This document shows, piece by piece, positions 55,492 through 64,000 of a stretch of 64,000 bases of DNA (positions are counted from its first letter, which is position 1; each line of letters starts with the position of its first letter). Made by a program: the position numbers and the translations under genes. Origin of the DNA: Plasmodium brasilianum (taxonomy: Eukaryota > Apicomplexa > Aconoidasida > Haemosporida > Plasmodiidae); the NCBI RefSeq assembly GCF_023973825.1, contig NC_090126.1:930001-994000 (forward strand), given 5' to 3'. Below the pieces are notes generated by a model that ran no database searches, had not been told where the DNA came from, and was given only the letters and a program-made list of their open reading frames with translations.

Positions 55492-56535
55492 ATGGAAAAT
55501 AATAGAAGTGCATTTTTATTTCATATATTTTGCTCGGATATAAATGAAAAGGAGAAGGCAGAAAATGTTAAAGTTAAAAATTACTCTTTTATAAAATTAC
55601 CAAGTGTGCCAGATCCATCAAAAACAGTACTATATTATTTTAAGCAGGAAAGTAATGAACTTTATTTATTGGAAAGGAATTATTATAACCCTAAAATTGA
55701 AACAATTAGAAATGAAAATGATAAAATAAACAAAAGTTGTGTGTCCCTATTTATTAATAACTACACTATAGAGAATGATTGTAGTTTTTCTTGCTATCCT
55801 GTGGATGCATTATACTTATTCATATCAATAATATATTATAATTGTACAAATTTTACATACACAACATTAGAAGACTACTTGGATAATATATTAAAGGATA
55901 ATGAAAAAAAGAAAGTAGAAGCAACTAAAAATGTTTTATATATTTTTAAAAAAGATGTAAATAGTATAAAAGATAGATTAAAAAATGTCTCTGATGAATT
56001 GTGTGAAAATGGGAAATTATATTATAAACCGAATATGAAAAAAGTTCAAAATTTTTATAACTTAAAATGTATAATATTATTTAATTTCATAATAGAGCAT
56101 AAAATAATTTTCCCTGATTATTCTCAATATATAGATAAAGATTTACTAGAAAAATATATAACTGACGTAAATACACATCCAATTAATTTAATTATCCAAA
56201 AAAAATTGAAACATATTGATAAATATAAAGAATACAAAAAATATGTAGATTCATATTTAGTACAATTTAATAACAGACATTACAAAATTAACGGGTCTAA
56301 TTTAAGAACATTTATTTGGTTAATTATAAAAGGATTTATGTGCTCATCATTAAGTGAAAAAATAACCCCCCTTGATATACTCGAACACTTAAATAAAATT
56401 AAAGAAAACGAAAAAAAAAAAAAAATGCAACAAAATGAAACGTTCTCGAAAAATAAGAAACATCCATCTCAAACCCCCAGGAACCAGATGAGTATCGACT
56501 CCTTTTTCAAAAAAAAAAAAATTAAATTAAAATAA
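55492..56535 (+). CDS. Ribonuclease H2 subunit B, with C-terminal PIP box
   Basis: The first ATG of the frame is at 55492, giving 347 residues (an upstream TTG extension is not needed). The N-terminal part has the beta-barrel pattern of RNASEH2B (IKLPSVPDPSKTVLYYF, then NELYLLERNY). It is followed by the winged-helix segment beginning CYPVDALYLFISIIYY, equivalent to the conserved Pro-x-Asp-x-Phe-Leu of the family. The C-terminus carries QMSIDSFF (332-339), an excellent PCNA-interacting box (Q-x-x-I-x-x-F-F), followed by a Lys-rich tail. RNase H2 removes ribonucleotides and R-loops from nuclear DNA; subunit B is structural and links the complex to PCNA. Confidence 0.85.
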   Translation: MENNRSAFLFHIFCSDINEKEKAENVKVKNYSFIKLPSVPDPSKTVLYYFKQESNELYLLERNYYNPKIETIRNENDKINKSCVSLFINNYTIENDCSFSCYPVDALYLFISIIYYNCTNFTYTTLEDYLDNILKDNEKKKVEATKNVLYIFKKDVNSIKDRLKNVSDELCENGKLYYKPNMKKVQNFYNLKCIILFNFIIEHKIIFPDYSQYIDKDLLEKYITDVNTHPINLIIQKKLKHIDKYKEYKKYVDSYLVQFNNRHYKINGSNLRTFIWLIIKGFMCSSLSEKITPLDILEHLNKIKENEKKKKMQQNETFSKNKKHPSQTPRNQMSIDSFFKKKKIKLK

Positions 56536-57579
56536 ATTATAAAGTTAAAAACTACATATGCCAATTTATTCCTGCAGTATGAAAAAAAGTAATTAGGCCT
56601 CCATTTTATTCTTACATATTTAATTATAAGTAAACATCACTATGTACGTAGTAAAATACACGTGAAGAATTGTTGCTACTATAACCAAGAATGTTTAACC
56701 TTATCGTCCTTATTATTTTACTTTATTGCTTCATTACTTTATTTCTTTACTACTCTATTTATTTATTTATTTACCTTTTTTTTTTTTCCTTGCCTTTTTA
56801 TTAATCACAGTTTAAAAGGAAAATGTATAAAAAATATTTTTAAATGTTTGATCTAAATTCGTTCTCAATTTTATTTTTAAAACTGCACTGTTTTAAAGAC
56901 AAACTGAAAAATATATGTATTTGTACAACCAACACATATAAGATAAATTTTTTTCTTTTATACTCTGTTACAAATGTAAGCAACAATTATATGCAACAAA
57001 TATATGCAACAAATGTAGGCAACAAATATATGCAACGAATACGTAAAAGGAGTGCATAAAATAAAATTAAAGTGTAGTGCGCCCTTTACGAAATATGAGC
57101 TAAGATATGCAATTAAAGATTTATATAACAAAAAAAGAAAACGTAAATAGAATAAATAGAATAAATAAAATAAATAGAATAAATAAAATAAATAGAATAA
57201 ATTGAATAAATAAAATAAATAGAATAAATAGAATAAATAGAATAAATAGAATAAATAGGCTAAATAAAATAATTAGAATAAATAACATAATTTAAAAATC
57301 CGGCAAAACAATAATAATGCACAAGCATAGCGAAATAGTTTAAAATTATAGTGGACATAACAGAATAATGAAACTATTGGGGTATCCATTATATAAGTTA
57401 AATAGACTTCAAAATAAAATTAAGGTATATATTAAAAATGTGAAAAAAAAAGTACAATAATATTTCAATTTAACAAATAAGATAATTATATTTTAACTCT
57501 TTTGAACGGAAATAATGTAAAAATGTCCATGTATATGTAGGTATATGTACATATGTATGCATATATACCCTCAGGCTCC
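56536..57579. other. Convergent 3' intergenic region
   Basis: About 1 kb separates the stop codons of RNase H2B (plus) and COX15 (minus). The strip at 56660-57060 has short open frames but no gene-like composition. It also contains a TATGCAACAAA repeat (about 56985-57040) and a 9-bp purine-rich repeat (57145-57289). Confidence 0.5.
57145..57289. repeat. 9-bp tandem repeat (AGAATAAAT / AAAATAAAT)
   Basis: About 14-16 units of nine bases alternate between AGAATAAAT and AAAATAAAT with a few substitutions. The array lies downstream of both neighbouring genes. Confidence 0.88.
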
Positions 57580-58872
57580 TCACCTGCACGTGCGCTTAAT
57601 TAAATGAAGAAGAGTCGACAAAATGCAGAAACCCCCAAATTGGTGCACCAAAGCCATGTGAATAGGAACGTGATGTACTAACAGATTTATTCCTGTTAAC
57701 ATTTGAACTGTTGTGATAAATGGTAATGCGAAAAAGAGAAGTTTTGTTTTTCTACTTAAAGCCATTTGCTTGGAATAATAATGTAATAGGAAACTACTTA
57801 AAACAATGAAATATGCAAGCATTCGATGATTGAACTGTACTATTCCAGTATTTTCAAATAACTGCTCATACTTTTTTTTTTTGTTCATATAAAAGTTTGC
57901 TACCTCATCGGGAATATATTTATCCAACATTTTTGGCCATGTATTATAAGCATACCCAGCATCATTACCTGCTACAAAACCTCCATATAAAATATTTGAA
58001 AGAACTAAAAATGCAAAAGCAAATAATCCTAATTTCATTTTCTTGGTAACATTTCGTTTTTCATACATTTCATGCATTAATTCATTTCTTAAAAATTCGG
58101 GCCACTTTGTTATTTGGCTTTTTGAAAATTGTCTTCTTAATTTTCCTATTTCAATTAATGTTAAAGAGTTCAGAAAAAGATAACTATACATTACCGTCGC
58201 ACAGAACAAATGAAAAACTAATCGATAAGGAGATACCCTTGGTGTTTTATTTTCTGTTTGTAATTTTTCAAATCCACTTTTTACCATCCACCAACCAACG
58301 AAACCTTGAAATGTCCCTAATGCAAAGAGAACACTTAAATTTTTAAGCATATTTTTTTTTAAACACTTTTTATACAAAAATAAAGCAGAACCACTCACAA
58401 AAAATAAGCCAATAGCACGACCAAACATCCTATGTAGCCATTCATTAAAAAAGATTTTCTTATATTCATCCAATGATATATTATAATGTACTTCTTTATA
58501 TTCTGGTGTTGATTTATATTTTTCAAATTCTTTTAGCCATTCTTCATCATTTCGTGGATATTTTATTCCTTGAAATTTCCAGTGAGTTATTGATAATCCA
58601 CTTTCAGTTAGTCTCGTATAACCTCCTATACTTATCATAACTAAAATTAATAAACTGCATATATTTAACCAAACACCTACTTTAAATTCATATCCTTCTT
58701 TTACATAATTCGTATATTTTTCAGCCTTTTTTATAATAAATAGTTCTTCTGATTTGCTTAATTTAATAAATGTGTTGAAGTTTCTTCTATGTTGCATTGT
58801 TCTTCTATTGACTCCATTCTCGAAAACCCTTCTAAGGTAATAATGCTGACGAAAAACTCTATTGAAACGCAT
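57580..58872 (-). CDS. COX15: Heme A synthase (COX15)
   Basis: The protein has 430 residues. It converts heme O to heme A in the inner mitochondrial membrane for cytochrome c oxidase. The first 40 residues are rich in Arg with no acidic residues except one Glu, as in a mitochondrial presequence. The family pattern is clear: GGYTRLTESGLSITHW at 83-98, EWLHRMFGR (H147), LVFHLFCA (H221), FVAGNDAGYAYNTWP at 299-313, FNHRMLAY (H349) and HHVPIHMALVHQFGG (H400-H410). These include the conserved histidines that ligate the hemes. About eight membrane helices are visible, in two four-helix halves. A hydrophilic loop (about 245-280) is a plasmodial insert. No COX10 (heme O synthase) gene is nearby. Confidence 0.96.
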   Translation of the reverse strand: MRFNRVFRQHYYLRRVFENGVNRRTMQHRRNFNTFIKLSKSEELFIIKKAEKYTNYVKEGYEFKVGVWLNICSLLILVMISIGGYTRLTESGLSITHWKFQGIKYPRNDEEWLKEFEKYKSTPEYKEVHYNISLDEYKKIFFNEWLHRMFGRAIGLFFVSGSALFLYKKCLKKNMLKNLSVLFALGTFQGFVGWWMVKSGFEKLQTENKTPRVSPYRLVFHLFCATVMYSYLFLNSLTLIEIGKLRRQFSKSQITKWPEFLRNELMHEMYEKRNVTKKMKLGLFAFAFLVLSNILYGGFVAGNDAGYAYNTWPKMLDKYIPDEVANFYMNKKKKYEQLFENTGIVQFNHRMLAYFIVLSSFLLHYYSKQMALSRKTKLLFFALPFITTVQMLTGINLLVHHVPIHMALVHQFGGFCILSTLLHLIKRTCR

Positions 58873-60217
58873 GTTATCAACTTTTCTTTTTCTTTTTTTT
58901 TCTTATCTTTTTTTTTTTTTTTTTCTTTCCAGCTTAACATTCAGAGAAAATACTTACAGCAAAGCAGGATTTAAATAAAAATAAAAAAAAACTAAAAATT
59001 ATGTGTTGCGTAAAAGTGGCGTATGCAAATATTCTCTCAAATTGGCGTGAATCGAACAACATAAAATGTGGAAAAATAAAGTAGAAAGAGGGAAAAGGAC
59101 AAAAAAAAAAAAAAATTAGAGAAAGCAAAAAATGCACACTTCCTTAAATTACTATGATTTGATAATTTTAATAAATAGCGATTATTATATTCATGCATTT
59201 CTATTTCCTTTATTTTAACTTTTTGTTTCTTTTGTATCACATGAAATTGGTTATGTATGTTTTATTAATTAAATACCAAAAAAAAAAGCCTTCTTAATTT
59301 CTTTTTCTTTATCTTTAAAAATATGTTACTATTTTGTTTTTAAGATATGATATAATCATAAAGTTATATGCACAAGCATCTATTATATATAATTAAAAGC
59401 TTAAAATACGAAAATTTTTTGTATTCACAAATGATCAGAAATTTATTTTTTCTCATATAACACATCCTTTTTTATTAATATATAAATGTAAGTGCAAAAA
59501 AGCGGATTTTCTGCCTTTTGTAGAAAAACTTAAAATGTGTTACACGTAATAATTAGTAGTCCCCGTCATATACATATATATGTATTAGTATTTCTTTTTA
59601 CAAAACTGGGAATAATAAAATCACATTTTACTAATTAAAAAGGCATGTGAAATATTTGAGAAGTGTTCATATTTTAATTCTTCAACCATTTATGTGCACA
59701 CGTTTCATTAATTAAAAGAAACACTAAGAAAAAAATTATTATCGGCTATTTAAACACATATGTAGAATATGGAATATACCTTAGCACCTTCAATTAATAA
59801 GAAGATTATGCACATATATATTTTAACTAATAACTTACATTTCAACCAATGTACGGTTTATAATAACAAAACATCTTACAAATTGAAGTCTTAAATCGTA
59901 AAAGGAACAAATAAAATTAATTCGTTCGGAATAATTTGTATCAAACGATTAAAAGAAAAAAAAAAAAAACAACATCAAAATGAGTTTCAACAAAATGAGC
60001 TACCACAAAACGAAGTGTACACTGTAAAATTAGAAATTGTAAAAAAAAGGAATAATTTAATAAAATAACATAATTAGCTGTTAAAAAAAAAAAAAAAAAA
60101 CTAAATTGTGTATCATTACATATGATGGATTAATAATTTATTAAAATTTACTAAATTTACAGATCAAAATAAAAAATAGTGTAATTATATTAATAAGAGA
60201 TAATTATATTATATGAG
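58873..60217. promoter_or_regulatory. Intergenic region upstream of COX15
   Basis: About 1.35 kb between two minus-strand genes should hold the COX15 promoter and 5' UTR and the 3' UTR of the next gene. It contains T tracts close to the start codon (58882-58928) and A tracts (59101-59115, 59960, 60084). Nothing else was recognised. Confidence 0.5.
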
Positions 60218-61083
60218 TCAACAGTATATGCAGAATTTCTCATCGCCTGAAACTGTATAATCAATTGGAATGTAAGAGTTTGCACTTTCCATTTTGTATA
60301 TATTATTTAAAGTTATAACCTTAACATTTTCTTTAATCTGAAAAAAATAAAAAAGGTGTTATAACAAAATTGATATATGTGCTAAAAATTTAAAATTTTT
60401 TACATTATTTTGACTTATAATAAAATATGTACCTAATGTTATTCATTTTAAGCTATATTTTTTTAGTCATACTCCTATATTTTTATGCCCTTGTGGGTAA
60501 ATCTTGTCACATTCATCTCTTTTTCTTTGTGCACTTTTCATAGATAGGTGAACAAAATCCTCCTTTAATGAATTTATTTCCTCTCCTGTGTTATTTTTGC
60601 TATCGTTTATTATGTAATCTTTCAAATAATCCATATCTTTAGAGAAATAATGAAATTGGTCGGATTGTTTATTTTTTTCCGTTAAAATGACGTCTTTCTG
60701 AAGAGCATTATTTTTCGCTGTAAAAAAAAAAAAATAAAGTTAATAAAAAAAGAGAATAAAAAAAGAAAGGGTTATCTTGAATATATTTCACATTATGTAA
60801 AGAAAAATGCACTGAAATAGAAAAAGTGGTTTACGATATATTAATAAACAAAAAAAAAAGAAAAAAAAAAGGTGAAGTATAAATTACATTTTAAAACATT
60901 TCTTGTATGATTTAATGCTATGTCTTTGTAGTTAAAACTAAAATTGTACAGTGAGTTTTTCTTTAAATAAGAACGATTTAACTTAAGCAATTCAATAGGA
61001 TAACAATTATAAGTTCCCTAAAAGAAAAAAGAGAAAAGTAAATTTCTATATTTAATCATATTTTTAAATTGTTACTTCACGCC

Positions 61084-61119
<36 letters not shown>

Positions 61120-61872
61120 GTATAACAGTTTAAGAACTATCTCCTTGTCAGATTAATTCTTCCTATAATTAAGATTATTCTCTCATGGTAATTAATATAC
61201 TATTTTTCTTTTTTTTTCTTTTTTATTTTTCATGCGCATTCACATATACGTTTTATTTTATTTTATATATATTTTTTTATAATATTATTCTATGAAAAAT
61301 TTTGTATAATCGTAGTGTACACTCAAGTAAATATGCATGTTATAAAAAACAGAAAACAAAATTTTCCTAACATTTTCCAGTAAGACATATACATAATTTT
61401 CTCCTATAAATTTTAGAAATTTCCCTTTTCCTTCGGGTGCAATGATTTCACACATATCATTAATAATTTCAGAAATAGGGTCATTTTCTTTTTCTCCTTC
61501 ATTGTCCCTCTGAATTTTGTTAAAACGTGTTTTAGCATTCTTTTGTCCCCCAACTTTTTGTAAATCTTTGAACGATATTTTACTTTTATAAAAACATTTA
61601 GACTGCACTATTCTATCAAAACTATTATGGCTCTTTTGTTTCATCATTTTTTTTGAATCATCTGAAGAATTTGAAACATTTGTTATTTTTGATAGTTCAG
61701 AAACTGAAAAATCATATATTTTCCCAAATTTGTTCTCATTTCTAGCAGGATGTTTATTAAAAACTATTCCGTGATCTTCATCACAGTATTTCATTACTGC
61801 TCTAGCCATATCATTTTTATTGCACATTTTTAAATAATTTACAAAAATGTCTTTTTTGTTTATATTTTCCAT
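60218..61872 (-). CDS. Unknown four-exon gene (324 residues)
   Basis: Exons in transcription order: 61393-61872, 60888-61017, 60473-60717 and 60218-60337. Intron sizes are 375, 170 and 135 bases, with pyrimidine-rich acceptors (TTTCTTTTAG, TTTTTACAG, TTTTTTCAG). Phases 0, 1, 0 agree and the joined frame is 975 nt ending TGA at 60218. The first donor (GTATAT at 61392) is the best of several in-frame choices. The protein is Lys/Asn/Ser-rich, begins MENINKKDIFVNYLKMCNKN and ends KFCIYC, with a Cys-x-x-Cys at the very C-terminus. No signal peptide, membrane segment or recognisable domain was seen. The C-terminal CIYC could be lipid-modified or metal-binding, which is speculation. Confidence 0.75.
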
Positions 61873-62793
61873 TTTTTAAATGCAGATCTTTTTTTATTCT
61901 GTTAAAGGAATGTATATTAACTTGTATTTTATATATAAAACATATGAAATAAAATCTTTTGCAAATATGTTAAATAGAAAAAGGAATGAAAGCAGAAAAA
62001 AGGAAAATACAACCTGTTAAATATGTATGAGCACATATCAAAGAGTATATATGTACATATATTTATTATACTATGGAAAAAAAGGAAGTAGACCAATAAC
62101 TATGAACAATGGAATACACATTCTGGTTAAACATAAATATTTTTTTATATTTCACGTTTAAAATAAAAAAAAAATTTACTTCAAAAAAAAAAAAAAAATA
62201 AAATAAAATAAAAAAATAAAAAAAAAGGCGTAATTAGCTAGATTCATTTCTCATATACATGACTTGTTCATAAAAAGCTCTATTTTTTTAATGAATTTTT
62301 TTTTAACTTTTGGATATGTTGTAATGTTGTTTTAAATATAAATTTTTTCATTCTTGAATGTGTGTAATATTTATAAATGGTTATAAATATGGTGTTTTAG
62401 GACACAAGATCATGAAAAAAAAATTGAATTATAAATAATTTATGTTGTTAATTTTATAAAAACAAGTTCTTTAGTATAAGTTATTTGCATTAATAAGTTG
62501 TATTTCATTATGAAATAAACTGTTAAAAAGGTTTCTTAAAATAATAAAATTTGTTAATAATATCTCTTGTGCGCCTTTAATATAAAAAAATAAATTAATA
62601 AATAATTGAATAAATAAATACATAAATAAAAAATGAATAAATAAATGAATAAAAAATGAATAAAAAATGAATAAAAAATGAATAAATAAATGGATAAATA
62701 AAGGCTCCACATATAAATAAAACAGTTAACAGGAATTATACATAAGATGCGATTTTAATTTTAATTTAATCTTAAAAAAAAAAAAAAGATTAA
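61873..62793. promoter_or_regulatory. Intergenic region upstream of the 324-residue gene
   Basis: About 920 bases between two minus-strand genes. A-rich tracts lie at 62170-62225 and an AATAAATGAATAAAAAATG repeat at about 62585-62700 (13-26 base irregular units). This should hold the promoter of the left gene and the 3' UTR of the MAM33-like gene. Confidence 0.45.
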
Positions 62794-63552
62794 CTAGGAC
62801 TCAATAAAATTAGAAATGTTCTGCAACCATAACATGTACTCTCTTTGTTCTTTATCAATGCTACATGAATCAATAAAATCACACAATTCTGAATCTACAC
62901 CTAAATTAGCTAACCATTCATCAAGTGAAGTTTGTAAAGAGTCATCTAGATCTTCAAATTCTGGTCCATTATAAGCTGATACAGAGTTTTTTCCTTCTTC
63001 ATTTTTATAGTATTTGACGTTTCCTATCATATATCTAAATTTCTCATCATTCTGCAAGGTAGTACAATAAAAAGTAATACCCCCTTGCTTATTTGGTTTT
63101 TCAACTGTTACTGAGAAATCAGTCATTTCTGCTTGAGCTTCATTTTCTCCTTCTGCTTGAAATGGAGACACAAGTTGAAAGTCAATGATAATTTTCATTC
63201 CATCCACAGTTTTGGTCAGCACCATGTTAACATCTCCTTCCTGTTCTTCAAATTTCCATCCTGATGTTTGTAAAAACTTCTTAATATTTTCTGGTGCTTC
63301 ATAGTTCGATTTTTCATGCTGCACCTCTGCTTTCACAACTTCTGACAATTTTTGAGCTTCACTTGAAGCAAATCTTCTTCCATTAAATTTGCTGAAATTT
63401 GTTTGTAACTTTTGACCATAATTTCCACAAGAGGTTACATGGGAAAATTTTCTTTTACTTAAATTTGTAAACTTATTACCTGTATTGTTCAGGTGCCTAC
63501 TTAAAGCCTTGCTTTTACAAAAATTTGCAGTGTTTTTACGTAGGAAATTCAT
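62794..63552 (-). CDS. Mitochondrial acidic matrix protein, p32/MAM33 family
   Basis: The protein is 252 residues long. The first 65 residues are basic with no acidic residues (RKNTANFCKSKALSRHLNN, KRKFSHVTS), a mitochondrial presequence. The remainder is acidic and follows the p32/gC1qBP/MAM33 fold pattern: an N-terminal helix (EVVKAEVQHEKSNYE), a beta sheet with WKFEEQEGDVNMVLTKTVDG and IIIDFQLVSPFQ, and a C-terminal helix pair. The last part (DSLQTSLDEWLANLGVD and EQREYMLWLQNISNFIES) matches the family's LDEAFFKYLEERGI and KEYVRWLKNLKSFV ends. The family forms doughnut trimers in the matrix and supports mitochondrial translation and respiration; a specific role here is not shown. Confidence 0.92.
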   Translation of the reverse strand: MNFLRKNTANFCKSKALSRHLNNTGNKFTNLSKRKFSHVTSCGNYGQKLQTNFSKFNGRRFASSEAQKLSEVVKAEVQHEKSNYEAPENIKKFLQTSGWKFEEQEGDVNMVLTKTVDGMKIIIDFQLVSPFQAEGENEAQAEMTDFSVTVEKPNKQGGITFYCTTLQNDEKFRYMIGNVKYYKNEEGKNSVSAYNGPEFEDLDDSLQTSLDEWLANLGVDSELCDFIDSCSIDKEQREYMLWLQNISNFIES

Positions 63553-64000
63553 TTTTTTAAAAAATAAAATTTAATATAATGATATTATTCGTATGTATGT
63601 ATATATATATTAAAATGGCCTTAGTTATAGTTTAAAGAAGGAACAATGTCATTATTCAAAAATAGTGCTTAATTTGGTTAAGCATACAAAATTAATGTTC
63701 ATATTAATTTAAAATAATATGGCAAAAGAAATGCAAATAAATAATACACTCATTTGTTTATTTGTTTGCTTGTTCGTTTGACTGTTCATTTGATTGCTCG
63801 CTTTACTGTTCGCTTGGTTATTCGTTTTTCTTTTTTAAAAATTGTGGGAAATAATGTATTATATATAAATTGAGGTTCTATCAACTGACAATTGCTTTTT
63901 TTCTTAAATAAAAAAAAATGTTATTCACGCGTAAAATTTATGTTGGATAGCAATATTTATATCTATAACATAATTTTATATGCATTTATATTTTCGCAAT
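63553..64000. promoter_or_regulatory. Upstream region of the MAM33-like gene
   Basis: About 450 bases run to the window edge, containing the start-proximal AT-rich leader and a TTTG/TTCG-type run at about 63753-63825 (irregular GTTYGYTTGNYTGTTCNTTTG units). No gene was recognised. Confidence 0.4.

Overview
This is nuclear DNA of a malaria parasite (genus Plasmodium). Base composition is extremely AT-rich, with long dA/dT homopolymers and TA microsatellites between genes. Genes are mostly single-exon with large Asn/Lys/Asp-rich inserts; the spliced ones have short AT-rich introns with GTAWRT-type donors. The glucose-6-phosphate isomerase and the single-chain glutamate synthase look typically plasmodial. 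From memory, these two genes lie near each other on P. falciparum chromosome 14, so this is probably the syntenic block of another species. I cannot tell which species, though one of the non-falciparum lineages such as P. malariae or P. ovale would fit. No rRNA, tRNA, CRISPR array or mobile element was recognised.

Layout, left to right. 1-4830 (minus) is a 1610-codon partial gene for a Slo/BK-like channel with a degenerate selectivity filter. 6905-8635 (minus) is glucose-6-phosphate isomerase. 11379-12311 (plus) is a CBP3/UQCC1-like complex III assembly factor. 12766-14394 (minus) is an Era-family GTPase. 15.5-17.3 kb holds two weak small-gene candidates and a 20-bp polypyrimidine repeat. 17851-21944 (plus) is a nine-exon ataxin-2-like gene, reconstructed here with all splice phases consistent. 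25803-32117 (plus) is a 2104-residue coiled-coil, repeat-rich protein of unknown function. 32813-33532 (minus) is clathrin light chain. 36097-36669 (plus) is EMC4. 39466-48357 (plus) is glutamate synthase. 49958-52227 (minus) is a four-exon unknown gene with an N-myristoylation signal. 55492-56535 (plus) is RNase H2 subunit B. 57580-58872 (minus) is heme A synthase (COX15). 60218-61872 (minus) is a four-exon unknown gene. 62794-63552 (minus) is a mitochondrial p32/MAM33-family protein.

The genes are individually transcribed eukaryotic units, not an operon. Several products are expected in the mitochondrion (CBP3-like, COX15, MAM33, possibly the Era GTPase). The others serve carbon and nitrogen metabolism (GPI, GOGAT), membrane-protein biogenesis (EMC4), endocytosis (clathrin light chain), genome maintenance (RNase H2B), mRNA fate (ataxin-2) and ion transport. 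Intergenic stretches of 0.5-3.9 kb are dominated by homopolymers and short tandem repeats. Several of these repeats sit close upstream of start codons, and one in an intron has a higher-order pattern.

The most notable observation is the channel at the left end. It keeps the Slo architecture (S4-S6-like segments, pore helix and two RCK-like domains), but the filter reads T-A-G-M-G-K where potassium channels have T-V-G-Y-G-D.
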